This document shows, one piece after another, positions 44,535 through 54,345 of a stretch of DNA of 64,000 bases. The notes beneath the pieces are model-generated. The model ran no database searches, was not told where the DNA came from, and saw nothing but the letters and a program-made list of their open reading frames with translations. The stretch spans positions 2,115,518-2,179,517 of the forward strand of contig NZ_OY782498.1 in NCBI RefSeq assembly GCF_963677845.1, in the 5' to 3' direction. This DNA comes from an uncultured Pseudodesulfovibrio sp. (GTDB taxonomy: Bacteria > Desulfobacterota > Desulfovibrionia > Desulfovibrionales > Desulfovibrionaceae). A program made the position numbers and the translations under genes. Every line of letters starts with the position of its first letter. Position 1 is the first letter of the stretch.

Positions 44535-46217
44535 CTATCGCCCATGGGGTAAGCCAGGCAGTGTAATACTAAATGTGGTTCCTTCGCCCCGAATGCTTTC
44601 AACGTTCAATTCACCACCAAGTGAATCGATAATGGTATGACAAACAGGAAGCCCCATACCAGTACCTTGCCCGGGAGGCTTTGTGGTATAAAACGGCAGA
44701 AAGATCTTATTCAAAACGTCCTGTGACATGCCGGTCCCGTTGTCAGCGACTCGAATGACCGCACTTCCTTGAATATTCTTCACAGTGACAGAGATTTCAC
44801 CGCCTTCCGTCCCATGCCTGTCCACAACTGCATAAATGGCGTTGTTCAGCAAATTGATCATGACTTGCTGTAGCTGTCCGGGGTCGGCAGCAATGGTCGG
44901 AGATTTTTCATCCACTTCAAATTGCAGATGAATGCCATGGACCTCGGCCTTGGCCTGCACCATTGCCCCCACTTTGGGAATATATGTCGTCAAAATGACA
45001 GGTTGCAATTCTGGGGCATCGTGCCTGCCGAAACGGAGAATCTCGCGGGTAATTGCTGCGCAACGCGCAATCTGAATAGAGAACTGATCGACAACCTCCT
45101 GTGCTTCTGCACACAAATCTGCATCAGTCCCCTTCTCCACTAAATCGTTCAAGGTAATTTCCAACAAGGCGGTATCCGTCTTCATGACCTGCAATGGATT
45201 GTTGATTTCATGGGCGAACCCTGCAGCCATTTCTCCCAGTTCTGCCAAACGGGCTGCTTGAAGCAGTTGATTTTCCAGGATATCGACCTCTTCTGCCTGC
45301 CGTTGCAATGCATCCAAAACCCGACGACTGACGACCACAGCCAAAAAAATGATAACGGCCCCGCCGCATACAAGTATCAACAGAACCGTATACCCCGCCG
45401 CCATGGTGGATTGAAATGCTTCTTCCTTCTTTTGACGAACAATCAGACGCCACTTCCCATCATTCATGGAGGCAGAAGCGAATAAAAAATCCACATTATG
45501 ATCTTTACCTGTGAATGCCATGACCGATTCGCCTTGTGTTGGATAACTAAAGGCATCACGTTCCAATAATTCACCGTGAGATCGGCGGTCTGTCTGGAAG
45601 ATTCCATCCCTGTTCAAAATATATGCTTCACCGGAATCTCCGATACTCACCTGTTCAACAAGTCTGCCAAACTGATTGGAATCAATGGTGGCCCGTAATA
45701 CCCATACTTGTCCTTGAATACGACGCGCAATCGCAACGACAAAATGTGGAACATTCCGATATCCGAGAAACACATCGCTGACGTAGTATCCTCGTTTGAT
45801 TGTTTCTCGATACCATGCCGTGTCCGTGTATATTTTACCGACCAACGCATACGGCCCACTGTAAGCCGTTTGCTCACCACTGGGGTCAATAACACCCATA
45901 TCCTGAAACACATCACCCGAGGCATGCAAGATTCGACTGATTTCAGTCTGTCCGGCAACACCGGACAAAGCGTCTACAGGGGTTAGTGCCAGAATCGTTT
46001 CAAGGTCTGCCCGTCGTTCATCCAGAAACCCCGCAATCATATTTCTATGATCGATTGCAACTTGTTCAATGGCACTGGTCGCAAAATCTTTTGTGGTATC
46101 GACATATGAATAAAATCCGATGATGGCGGCCAAGAACAAAGGAACAGCCGGAACAATTATCATGGAAATAAAAAGCAGCCTGTGAACTCCGGTAAACATT
46201 TCATTCTTATTCATAAT
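44535..46217 (-). CDS. Cache-domain sensor histidine kinase
   Basis: The roughly 560-residue kinase has a first membrane helix (about 8-32), then a periplasmic dCache-like region with FVVAIARRIQGQVWVLRATIDSNQFGRLV and DVFLGYRNVPHFV, which closely parallels the 32373 kinase. A second helix (about 275-300) follows, and then the core: [19 protein letters not shown] (H box), NLLNNAIYAVVD (N box), DNGTGMSQDVLNKIFLPFYTTK and GTGMGLPVCHTI. It stands alone with no receiver next to it, so its partner may be one of the orphan receivers in the transporter cluster. The start is the ATG at 46217 (weak GCGGA). Confidence 0.85.
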   Translation of the reverse strand: MMNKNEMFTGVHRLLFISMIIVPAVPLFLAAIIGFYSYVDTTKDFATSAIEQVAIDHRNMIAGFLDERRADLETILALTPVDALSGVAGQTEISRILHASGDVFQDMGVIDPSGEQTAYSGPYALVGKIYTDTAWYRETIKRGYYVSDVFLGYRNVPHFVVAIARRIQGQVWVLRATIDSNQFGRLVEQVSIGDSGEAYILNRDGIFQTDRRSHGELLERDAFSYPTQGESVMAFTGKDHNVDFLFASASMNDGKWRLIVRQKKEEAFQSTMAAGYTVLLILVCGGAVIIFLAVVVSRRVLDALQRQAEEVDILENQLLQAARLAELGEMAAGFAHEINNPLQVMKTDTALLEITLNDLVEKGTDADLCAEAQEVVDQFSIQIARCAAITREILRFGRHDAPELQPVILTTYIPKVGAMVQAKAEVHGIHLQFEVDEKSPTIAADPGQLQQVMINLLNNAIYAVVDRHGTEGGEISVTVKNIQGSAVIRVADNGTGMSQDVLNKIFLPFYTTKPPGQGTGMGLPVCHTIIDSLGGELNVESIRGEGTTFSITLPGLPHGR

Positions 46218-46444
46218 ATTCCGCTGCCTGATTTTGCGCAAAACACTGCAAGTTAATTCTCAAATTATTATAAATATTTAACAAATCACGCAAACAGATA
46301 TAGCGCGATAAAAAAACCTCACACTTAATTAAGCAACCGTTATGCCAAAAATGATTGACACGAACGAAAGAGAAGAATAACCGCAAAATTAGAAACTAAA
46401 ATTCCGCCTCATAGAATTACTGTTTTTCATACCGGGAGGATGTC

Positions 46445-48952
46445 ATGACCGAGCCCCATACGACCGATCAATCCACTCAATCACGCCGGACCAGAATTGG
46501 GTCCTCCATCGCACACAGGCTGGGATTGCGAGGAAAACTTCTCCTTGCCTTACTCCCTCCCATTGTCGCCATTCTTCTTGTGACCGGATATGCTTCGTAT
46601 ACCGTTTCCGAAGATTTCATTGATATTGCCCTTGAACGGTCCGTCAAAATGCACACCTTGGCCATGGCGCATGAAGTCGAGGAACTCCTCGAACAGTGTC
46701 GAATCGATCTTCTCTTCTTTGCGCAAGGCAAAATGGAACCAGAGGCCCTTCGGTCTATGCTGGAAAAACGTTTGCGTTCAGGGGGCAACCAATATTTCGA
46801 ACTCTCTTTTATTCCAGCATCAGGCGGCCAACCTTTTACTCTTATTCAACAGAATGGTGTAATCCAAGAATTCTCCGCTGATGATTTCGACACAATTCAC
46901 CCGAACCCTTTTGAAGAACTGGGAAAAATAGGTTTACTCCAAAAGGGACAGGTCTTACCCTCCGATATAATTGAGACTGTTTACCCCATGCCCAATGAAA
47001 CGGTCTCAAACAGACATATCAAAACACGCATTTTGCGTTTTTACACATACCTTCCCGGCGATGACATCTCGCCTCGTGGCATTCTCTTCCTCTCCATAAA
47101 AGCCACGGACATTCGTAACATCCTCTCCTGGTATAATTCCGAAGAATCCCCGCTGTGGGCATTCCCTCGCAGTGATGAACTTCGTTTCAGCTACTTCCTC
47201 AACAATGATGGATGGATGCTCTTTCAATCAGAAGCATTCAACGAAACTGACAAAAACCTGACCACCTATCTTGCCAGAGAAAACTTCAGCGGCACACTGG
47301 GTAAAGACGGTCACGCTGCAGCATTCCGTCCCAATGAAAACCATGTCCGATACTGGGCAGCAGTGAACGACATCAACAAAGGGGAAAACGGCCTCACACA
47401 AGTAGCAGAGGAGCGCATCGGCGATTCAGCCGTAAATTCATTCTATTTCAGTTATGCTCCGGTCCGTTTTTGGGGCAAAGATGACGACCATCCGACATTC
47501 TTCGGCGGTGTGGTTTTTGTTGATAGAAGCCAACTTCCCATTATCGCAGGCTACAAAAATCTGGATGTGATGCTCTTTGTCACAGCCGGGGCAATACTCT
47601 TGATATCCTGCCTCGTCTTCTGGTTTGGCCGCATCCTCACACGGCCAATTCATGCCTTGGCATCGAAACTTGATTCATTGAATTCACTGGAAGAAATGGA
47701 AGAAATCGACCTGCCATATAGCGGAGCAGACATCACGCGCCTGCAAAAAGCGATCAATGTCATCATTCGCAAAGTAAAGCAGCAGGTAGTCGAAATTCAG
47801 GTCAAGGATGAAGCCATTCTCAACGTAAATAAACGGGAACGCGCTCCGCTGAAACGAGAACGGGAAACCCTTGCGGAAGCTGAACTGAGTCGGATACCGG
47901 AAATCATCGGCATTGGCCCTGTCATTTCAAATATGAAAGTAAACATCCTGAAAGCCGCGCAGGTGGAAGTCGACGTCCTCATCTCCGGCGAAACAGGCAC
48001 CGGCAAGCAATTGGTTGCCGAAGCCATTCACTCGCACAGCAATCGCGCGGACAACCCGTTCATCTCCATCAACTGCGGCGCATTGGATGAGAACCTTCTG
48101 CTCGATGCCCTGTTCGGCCATATCAAAGGCGCATTTTCGGAGGCCAAGGAAGACCGAAACGGCGCATTCATCGAAGCTGATGGCGGCACACTGTTTCTGG
48201 ACGAAATCCAGTCAGCCTCACCCAAAGTACAACAGTCTTTGCTCAGAGCCATTGCTTCACGCAAAATCAAACCGTTGGGAAGCGATAAGGAATTTGCAGT
48301 AAATGTGCGCATAGTCGCCGCAACCAATGTGGATATTCCTGGGTTGATTGAACAAAAAACGTTCAGAGAAGACCTGTATTACCGACTCAAAGTTGTTTCC
48401 ATCACGACCCCGGCTCTCCGTGAACACCGAGAAAACATTCCGATGCTTGCAGTTTACTACCTCAATCAGGCAGAACAGCTCGCCGGACGTGAAAGCCTCG
48501 ATTTGAGTAAGGGAGCGCTTTCAAAACTCGTCAATTACCAATGGCCCGGCAATGTTCGCGAACTGGTCAACTGCATCACCAGAGCCGCTGTCATGGCGGA
48601 GAACGACATCATTCAGGCCGAAGAAATCCGCTTGGAAAATGAAACGAATCAGCCTGTGACAGAGTCAAAAGACACTTCCACAATCCCACCAAACGAAGAA
48701 ATGAATCATCCGGTAAGTCGAACGGAACCAACTCCTACACCGGCAATGACTTCACCGCTAAATGCTCGTCAGAAAGAAGCATGGCCGCATATACAAAAAA
48801 AGAAATCAGTAACGCGCAAGGAGTATCAGGAACTGGTGAGCGGCACACTGCCCACACGGACAGCTATTTATGACTTACAGGACTTCGTCAAACGAGGGCT
48901 CCTCATCAAACAAGGAAAGGGACCTTCCACGAGGTATGAAGTCGTCAAATAA
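46445..48952 (+). CDS. Membrane-bound AAA+ regulator with degenerate GAFTGA motif and winged-helix C terminus
   Basis: The 835-residue protein has a membrane helix (about 31-55), a large periplasmic sensor region (56-375), a second helix (378-402), a HAMP-like linker, and an NtrC-type AAA+ domain (about 485-715). Walker A is GETGTGKQ, Walker B GGTLFLDEI, and FREDLYYRL and WPGNVREL are present. The sigma-54-contacting loop GAFTGA is here GAFSEA (near residue 562), and the usual Fis-like helix-turn-helix is missing. In its place the last about 65 residues resemble a winged helix (ARQKEAWPHIQKKKSVTRKEYQELV through RGLLIKQGKGPSTRYEVV). So it may regulate without activating sigma-54. The upstream ribosome site is GGGAGG. 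Confidence 0.82.
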   Translation: MTEPHTTDQSTQSRRTRIGSSIAHRLGLRGKLLLALLPPIVAILLVTGYASYTVSEDFIDIALERSVKMHTLAMAHEVEELLEQCRIDLLFFAQGKMEPEALRSMLEKRLRSGGNQYFELSFIPASGGQPFTLIQQNGVIQEFSADDFDTIHPNPFEELGKIGLLQKGQVLPSDIIETVYPMPNETVSNRHIKTRILRFYTYLPGDDISPRGILFLSIKATDIRNILSWYNSEESPLWAFPRSDELRFSYFLNNDGWMLFQSEAFNETDKNLTTYLARENFSGTLGKDGHAAAFRPNENHVRYWAAVNDINKGENGLTQVAEERIGDSAVNSFYFSYAPVRFWGKDDDHPTFFGGVVFVDRSQLPIIAGYKNLDVMLFVTAGAILLISCLVFWFGRILTRPIHALASKLDSLNSLEEMEEIDLPYSGADITRLQKAINVIIRKVKQQVVEIQVKDEAILNVNKRERAPLKRERETLAEAELSRIPEIIGIGPVISNMKVNILKAAQVEVDVLISGETGTGKQLVAEAIHSHSNRADNPFISINCGALDENLLLDALFGHIKGAFSEAKEDRNGAFIEADGGTLFLDEIQSASPKVQQSLLRAIASRKIKPLGSDKEFAVNVRIVAATNVDIPGLIEQKTFREDLYYRLKVVSITTPALREHRENIPMLAVYYLNQAEQLAGRESLDLSKGALSKLVNYQWPGNVRELVNCITRAAVMAENDIIQAEEIRLENETNQPVTESKDTSTIPPNEEMNHPVSRTEPTPTPAMTSPLNARQKEAWPHIQKKKSVTRKEYQELVSGTLPTRTAIYDLQDFVKRGLLIKQGKGPSTRYEVVK

Positions 48953-49055
48953 CGATTCAAGAGTATCAGGGATACGCTCTGACAGAGGTGAAACATACGG
49001 GAAATGACACGCGTTAATGATGACAAATGACGCCATTCTAAGGTACTCATGCCCG

Positions 49056-50993
49056 ATGAAAGTGACCTTCCTGCATCGTATTCATTTGTTGCTCTTTATT
49101 GTCCTCGCAGCATCTCCCGCCCTTGCAGGAGAACCCTTGCGCATAAGTATTTTCCCTTTCTCGCCGCCGTTCTCATTTTATGCTGTTCAAGACGGCAATA
49201 AACACTTGCAGGGATACACGATCGACGAGTGTTTAGCCGTAGGAAAAGAGCTTAAGCGAGACATTGAATTCATTACGGTAGGCGCCATCGACAGACAGGT
49301 CGGAATTCTCAAAAAAGGCGACATTGCACTCATTGCTCATGATTCCGCCTCCTACGCAAAGACACATGGGCTGATCTTTCTCCCTGTGGGTGTCAGCCTA
49401 CAACATCACTTGTACATCCATGAAACCTGCACGCCTTGTATTGACCTGCACAACCCTGAAACTTTTCGAGACAAACGCGTCGTCACGGTCAAAGGTGCAC
49501 CCTACGTCATGGACATTTCAATGGTGCCCAACATCATTGAAGCTCCTTCGGCCCTCGAAGCCCTGAACCTCCTCAATCAGGGGATTGCTGATATTTATAT
49601 AGCCCCCTCCGAACGGGTGGCGGACTATCTCATCACAACCAATGACTTTGATGCAATCCTCAAAGACGGTGACTTTATCGGAGAAGCTCCATTGGGATTC
49701 GTCGTCAACCCCGAAGACACGGAACTTATCAAGCGACTCAAAACCGCTATCAAAACGCTAGAAAGACAAGGCACCCTCGCTAGCATCCGAGATAAATGGT
49801 TCGACCAGCCACATGAGTTCTCACTCTCAAAATACTCCAAACAGATCGCCCTGACCGCATTGGGTATAGCGGCCCTGTTTGTCATGTTCGGCGTGTGGAA
49901 TCTTTCCCTGAAGCGACGGGTAGCTCAAGTGGCGCGAGACTTGCGCCAGACTGAACAACGATATCGAGATCTCATCGAGTCATCACCCGATATGATTTTT
50001 TTGGTGACTGAGGACGGCGAAATCCTCCACGCCAATGAACGAGCATGCACCAATCTCCGCTTGAAGACACCGTTTAAAGGGTTAAACCTGCAGAACCTGA
50101 TCGCACCGGAAGACAAAGAAGAAGTCGCCCCCTTTCTGGACAAGGTGTTCAACGACGGATGCGATAAATTCGAATTCAGGATGGACGAAAAAACCGGGCA
50201 GGACATGGAGGTCGAAATCGCAGGCCGCATCCTGCAAGGCCCCATTCAACCGGGACTGCTAGCCTGTCTGTTTGCACGTAATGTCACGGACAGAAATCGC
50301 ATGGAAGAAGAACTCATCCAATCAGAACGACTCGGCATCATAGGCAAAATGGCCGCTGGCGTTGCCCATGAGATCAATAACCCGCTGGGAATCATCCAGT
50401 TCAACGCCGAAGATCTGCTCTATGCTGAAGAAATGAGCACCGAGGCCAAAGAAGGACTGACTGCCATCTCCCGCAATGCGGCCAGAGCCGCGGATACAAT
50501 CACTCACATGTTGGACTTGGCCTCCCCAAAACCAATGGTGAACGACATTCTTCATCTTGAAGATGCGGTCAAGGATAGTCTGGCTCTGTTGGGACCCAAG
50601 ATCAAAAAAACAGCACTCACACTGGATATTCAAAACGAACCACTGAGCATGCGAGGAGACTCCCGCGCTATCCAACAAGTACTGGTCAACCTCCTTCTCA
50701 ATGCCCTGAGCAGTATGCAGGGTAAGGGAAGCATTTCCATTTTCGGAGACAGGTCCCACGAAAGCATCCGCCTTGTTATCGAAGACAAAGGGAAAGGCAT
50801 TGCGCGAAAAGATCTCCCTCATATTTTCGATCCATTCTTTACATCAAGAAAAAATGGATTCGGGCTGGGACTATTTATCACTCGCCGCATAGTGGAACGC
50901 CATGAAGGCATCATTTTTGCTGAGTCCGAGCCAGATGAAGGAACGCGAATGATTTTGGAATTTCCCCTGCACGAAGATGAAGAGAGCGCATAA
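49056..50993 (+). CDS. Sensor histidine kinase with periplasmic solute-binding domain and PAS (pair 1)
   Basis: The roughly 645-residue kinase has a signal peptide (MKVTFLHRIHLLLFIVLAASPALA), a periplasmic SBP_bac_3-like ligand-binding domain (about 25-255; ISIFPFSPPFSFY, LQGYTIDECLAVGKEL, APSERVADYLI), and a membrane helix (about 262-285). A PAS domain follows (about 305-420; RYRDLIESSPDMIFLVTEDGEILHANERA), then the kinase core ([65 protein letters not shown]). The start at 49056 is chosen for the signal peptide. Its stop overlaps the response-regulator start (TAATG). It probably senses an amino acid-like or aryl sulfate-related compound; the ligand is inferred only. It is paralogous to the 61220 kinase. 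Confidence 0.88.
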   Translation: MKVTFLHRIHLLLFIVLAASPALAGEPLRISIFPFSPPFSFYAVQDGNKHLQGYTIDECLAVGKELKRDIEFITVGAIDRQVGILKKGDIALIAHDSASYAKTHGLIFLPVGVSLQHHLYIHETCTPCIDLHNPETFRDKRVVTVKGAPYVMDISMVPNIIEAPSALEALNLLNQGIADIYIAPSERVADYLITTNDFDAILKDGDFIGEAPLGFVVNPEDTELIKRLKTAIKTLERQGTLASIRDKWFDQPHEFSLSKYSKQIALTALGIAALFVMFGVWNLSLKRRVAQVARDLRQTEQRYRDLIESSPDMIFLVTEDGEILHANERACTNLRLKTPFKGLNLQNLIAPEDKEEVAPFLDKVFNDGCDKFEFRMDEKTGQDMEVEIAGRILQGPIQPGLLACLFARNVTDRNRMEEELIQSERLGIIGKMAAGVAHEINNPLGIIQFNAEDLLYAEEMSTEAKEGLTAISRNAARAADTITHMLDLASPKPMVNDILHLEDAVKDSLALLGPKIKKTALTLDIQNEPLSMRGDSRAIQQVLVNLLLNALSSMQGKGSISIFGDRSHESIRLVIEDKGKGIARKDLPHIFDPFFTSRKNGFGLGLFITRRIVERHEGIIFAESEPDEGTRMILEFPLHEDEESA

Positions 50994-52345
50994 TGCCCGA
51001 CAAGATACTATTGGTCGATGATGAGCTGGACCTCCTGTCTACTGTTTCACGAGCCTTGAAACGGCAAGGATACACTGTCCACACAGCCATATCAGGTGCG
51101 GAAGCTCTAGAGGCCCTATCAGAAACCATATATGACCTCGTCATCAGTGACCTCGCCATGGAGCCCATTGACGGCATGGAATTACTCAAACGAATCCGCT
51201 CCATTGATACCCTCTTGCCTGTAATCATGATGACCGGCGTCGGGACCATTGAGACCGCTGTGGAATCCATCAAACTCGGTGCCTATCATTATATCACCAA
51301 ACCATTCACTCCACAGGATTTGCTGCTCCTCGTCCACCGGGCCATCGAGCATGGACAACTCAATCGCAAACTCGAATCCATTCAGGCTCGTGACGACAAT
51401 AAAGAAAGTGATTCCATGGTCATCGGCAACAACGCCATGATCCAGCAAATGATGACAACCATGGACAAAGTGTCTGAATCGGATGCTCCCATTCTCATTC
51501 AGGGGGAAACCGGCACTGGCAAATCCCTATTTGCCAAGCGCATTCACACGATCAGTTCACGATCGAACAAACCTTTTTTCACCATTGATTGTGGCGCACT
51601 CACCGAAACCCTGCTGGAAAGTGAACTCTTCGGCCACGTCAAAGGAGCATTCACCGGGGCTACACGCGCCAAGCGCGGCCTGCTTGAAGAAGCGCAGGGG
51701 GGCACGATTTTTCTGGACGAAATCGGCGATTTATCGTCCTCAACGCAGGTAAAACTTCTACGGGCCATTCAGGAAAAAGAAATCAAGCCTGTGGGCAGCA
51801 ATACATCAAGCCTCATTGATGTCCGATTTCTCGCCGCCACCAGTCGCGATCTTGAATCAGGGGTGGAGACCGGCGAATTCCGCAAGGACCTCTATTACCG
51901 CCTTGCAGTCATTCCCGTTCGTCTGCCGCCATTGCGTGAACGTCAGGATGACATTGTCCTGTTCGTCGATTTCTTTGTGCGCAAATTCAACAAGCGCTAT
52001 AACAAAGCCGTGACAGCCATTGACCCCAGTGCCATGCAGGTCATTCTCGATTCTCCATGGCCGGGAAATATCCGAGAACTGGAAAATGTCATTGAACGCG
52101 CCGTCCTTCTCGCAAATGGTGAAACCATTGCCCTAAACAGCCTCAACACCTGCCCACAGTCCTTTGCCACAATGCAAACTCATAATGCCCCTCTCCCACT
52201 CAAGACCGCAGTCTCGAAAGCTGAAGCAACCGCTATTCGCACGGCCTTGAAAGCGACCAATGGCAACAGGTCAAAAGCAGCGCAAATTTTGGGCATCGGC
52301 AGAACGACCCTGTATGAAAAAATTGATGCTTACCGCATAGACTGA
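50993..52345 (+). CDS. Sigma-54-dependent response regulator (pair 1)
   Basis: A 450-residue NtrC-family activator. The receiver (1-120) has Asp53 in [13 protein letters not shown]. The AAA+ domain (about 145-370) has Walker [15 protein letters not shown] in [15 protein letters not shown], Walker [10 protein letters not shown] and WPGNIREL. The Fis-type helix-turn-helix at the end is [27 protein letters not shown]. It is encoded directly after its kinase with overlapping stop and start. It is closely similar to the 59875 regulator over its whole length, and the sulfotransferase promoters nearby are the obvious targets. Confidence 0.92.
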   Translation: MPDKILLVDDELDLLSTVSRALKRQGYTVHTAISGAEALEALSETIYDLVISDLAMEPIDGMELLKRIRSIDTLLPVIMMTGVGTIETAVESIKLGAYHYITKPFTPQDLLLLVHRAIEHGQLNRKLESIQARDDNKESDSMVIGNNAMIQQMMTTMDKVSESDAPILIQGETGTGKSLFAKRIHTISSRSNKPFFTIDCGALTETLLESELFGHVKGAFTGATRAKRGLLEEAQGGTIFLDEIGDLSSSTQVKLLRAIQEKEIKPVGSNTSSLIDVRFLAATSRDLESGVETGEFRKDLYYRLAVIPVRLPPLRERQDDIVLFVDFFVRKFNKRYNKAVTAIDPSAMQVILDSPWPGNIRELENVIERAVLLANGETIALNSLNTCPQSFATMQTHNAPLPLKTAVSKAEATAIRTALKATNGNRSKAAQILGIGRTTLYEKIDAYRID

Positions 52346-52371
52346 CAATTAAAATCAACACAACAACAGCC

Positions 52372-52411
52372 AAAAAAAGGGGCGTCCAACACCTTGAGTG
52401 TTGGGCGCCCC
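52372..52411 (-). terminator. Rho-independent terminator of sulfotransferase gene 1
   Basis: On the minus strand GGGGCG (52411-52406), CCAACAC and their complements form a long stem (down to 52379), followed by seven Ts (52378-52372). It lies 25 bp past the stop at 52437. On the plus strand the same hairpin can slow transcription from the response-regulator gene. Confidence 0.85.
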
Positions 52412-52436
52412 ATATCTATTGAGGAGGTTAAGCTCT

Positions 52437-53960
52437 TTAGTAAACCGGCATGGTGTTGGGTCCATCGTCGGTATCAACTTCGACTTCTTCACCCTCGTCA
52501 GTCATAGAAACATTGGAAAGAAGGCCGCCGCCGGTCATTTCTCCGACTCTGGGCTTTTGTCCCTTGACATTCGGAAGCTGAAAACTGTTGTTTGCCGGGG
52601 GCACAACAGCCACTTCTTCAGCATGCTTGCCCTGCGGTGCCCACTCGTAGGGGACACGATAGGCGCGGTATACGTAATTCGTACCGGGGATGTTTCCGGG
52701 ATATGGGGAGATGTATTCCCAGACGACTTCGCCTTCATGAGTCACTTCAATGAAACGACCATTGGACCCTTCACAGATCAAGGTGTTGCCGTTGGGCAAA
52801 CGCTGCGCAGAGCTGATAAAGGGGCTAAACTCTTCATAACCAAAGAGCTTCCAAGGCTTCTTGCGGGACTTGATGGAATATTCCCACACGACTTCCTTGG
52901 TCACAGGGTCGATTTCCAATACGCGGGAGTAGAAACGATGGATTGTTGCCAGTCCGTTGGGAGACATGGAGTTGGGTGCGCCGTAGCCAGCCTGACCACC
53001 GTTGTCATAGACCATCACGTTGCTGCCACCCGGCAAACCATTGGGAACCATATGTGTATGGTGGGGTCCAAGGATCTGACCAATCTCTGCTTCTGCACCT
53101 TGAGTATAGTCCGGGCCGAGACGCCAGACGACCTTGCCGGTCTCGTGGCTGATAATACACAGAATATTGGCTTCACGAGAGTCAAAAATGATGTTGTCAG
53201 GATGAAAACGCTTGTCGCCTGCATCGTACCATTTGTTGGGTCCAAGGTAGGATGCGCAGTTCTGATGCCACCAGTCAAAGCCGTTCTTTTCGGCACCGGC
53301 CTTGGGGCTCCAGCCCTTGATGGCCTTGATGGCGTCTTTATCAAAACCATATTCCTTGAAATGCTCAGAAGCGACCCATTCCCAAATGACCTTACCGTTT
53401 GCATCCACTTCGTACACGGTGTCGTCCATCAGCACATGGTCGCTGACATCCTTGTTCACGTGCCACTTATGCCCCAGAATCAAGGTCTTGCCCTTCATCT
53501 TGTAGTTATGGCCCGGCACATAATAAACAGGGTTACCTGCATGTTGCAGGTCATGATGCTGTGTGGAAATCCACATATCGCCTGCAGCGGGATTCTTGGG
53601 GTCCTTGACGACCTTGGCATACTTGCCGAATTCCCAGACTGTCTTGCCATTCCAGTCAAGCTGCTTCACGGTTATGGCATCATCAATGTACCCCTTCCAA
53701 CGTTCGCCGGTGGAAAGAATCTGGCCGCCGGGCAACATCTTTGCGGGAAATCCGTTCACCCCTTCCCATTCATTGACGAGATTACCATTCATATCCACAA
53801 GGCGGGCTTTACCACCTGCAATCAGCGTGTAGCCATTAAACGTCTTGTCCGGGGAATACTTTACCGTACCAGTCGGAAACACCGAGGTGGTAGCATAGGC
53901 TGCTGTAGCGACGAGAACCATCGCAAAAGCCAGCAAGGCCTGTCGTGTTAACCTTTTCAT
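52437..53960 (-). CDS. Periplasmic arylsulfotransferase, paralog 1
   Basis: The 507-residue protein has a signal peptide (MKRLTRQALLAFAMVLVATAAYA) and the arylsulfate sulfotransferase (ASST) beta-propeller pattern: ARLVDMNGNLVNEW, WHQNCASYLGPN, LGPHHTHMVPNGLPGG with paired His near residue 295, VVWEY repeats and QRLPNGNTLICEG. ASSTs move sulfate from one phenol to another through a sulfurylated histidine without PAPS, in the periplasm. It is shorter than the E. coli enzyme (about 600). The acidic C terminus EGEEVEVDTDDGPNTMPVY matches the tails of paralogs 3 and 4 in its last residues. It is separate from the other three, 385 bp from the HhH gene, and has its own terminator. Confidence 0.87.
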   Translation of the reverse strand: MKRLTRQALLAFAMVLVATAAYATTSVFPTGTVKYSPDKTFNGYTLIAGGKARLVDMNGNLVNEWEGVNGFPAKMLPGGQILSTGERWKGYIDDAITVKQLDWNGKTVWEFGKYAKVVKDPKNPAAGDMWISTQHHDLQHAGNPVYYVPGHNYKMKGKTLILGHKWHVNKDVSDHVLMDDTVYEVDANGKVIWEWVASEHFKEYGFDKDAIKAIKGWSPKAGAEKNGFDWWHQNCASYLGPNKWYDAGDKRFHPDNIIFDSREANILCIISHETGKVVWRLGPDYTQGAEAEIGQILGPHHTHMVPNGLPGGSNVMVYDNGGQAGYGAPNSMSPNGLATIHRFYSRVLEIDPVTKEVVWEYSIKSRKKPWKLFGYEEFSPFISSAQRLPNGNTLICEGSNGRFIEVTHEGEVVWEYISPYPGNIPGTNYVYRAYRVPYEWAPQGKHAEEVAVVPPANNSFQLPNVKGQKPRVGEMTGGGLLSNVSMTDEGEEVEVDTDDGPNTMPVY

Positions 53961-54042
53961 TCAATCACTCCATTCTGCTATGAGTCATCCGATTATTAAA
54001 GCAATCCAAATGGATCGCTATCCTCTTCTTCCGGCTTACACT

Positions 54043-54058
54043 TCAAGGAGTGTTCCAA
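54043..54058 (-). promoter_or_regulatory. Weak sigma-54-like promoter, sulfotransferase 1
   Basis: On the minus strand TTGGAACACTCCTTGA resembles TGGCAC-N5-TTGC, with GG at 54056-54055 but GA instead of GC. It is about 85 bp before the gene. The match is poor and is supported only by the genomic context. Confidence 0.3.
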
Positions 54059-54225
54059 TCATGACTTCATGAAACGACAAGGTGATACAAAATTCACATT
54101 CAACTTAAAGCCTTAAATTACAAGCCAATAGAACTTCTCAAGCTTGTTATCAATCGCTCAGATTTCCACCCAAGACAACATGGTGTTATTTTCGTCACAG
54201 CTGGTTGTCCGGCTGACCGAACACT

Positions 54226-54243
54226 TGTGCGCGGCATCGGACG
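54226..54243. promoter_or_regulatory. Possible activator dyad upstream of sulfotransferase 1
   Basis: TGTGCG-CGGCAT-CGGACG fits the TGTGCG-N6-CGCACA pattern seen before the other sulfotransferase genes at 10 of 12 arm positions. It lacks the paired second site at 31-32 bp and is about 179 bp from the candidate promoter, so it is the weakest member. Confidence 0.3.
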
Positions 54244-54284
54244 AAACGACTGAACGCACTGTTGTCTCAACCTACAAGACACAA

Positions 54285-54317
54285 AAAGGGCTCCAAGCTA
54301 TTCGCTTGAAGCCCTTT
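54285..54317 (-). terminator. Terminator of the helix-hairpin-helix gene
   Basis: On the minus strand AAAGGGCTTCAAGC (54317-54304) pairs with GCTTGGAGCCCTTT (54298-54285), ending in a T run. It lies 28 bp after the stop at 54346. Confidence 0.82.
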
Positions 54318-54345
54318 GCCTTTTCTCGCTAACAGGAGAAATCTT

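Larger units (their letters stand above)
53961..54284. other. Intergenic region upstream of sulfotransferase 1
   Basis: No gene is called. A 62-codon frame at 54144-54332 runs across a terminator and is rejected. Two possible control sites for gene 1 are listed separately. Part of it (54061-54180) is AT-rich. Confidence 0.45.

Noticed and set aside
54144-54332. 62-codon plus-strand frame before the HhH gene
   Set aside because: Its 3' half is the terminator hairpin of the minus-strand HhH gene.
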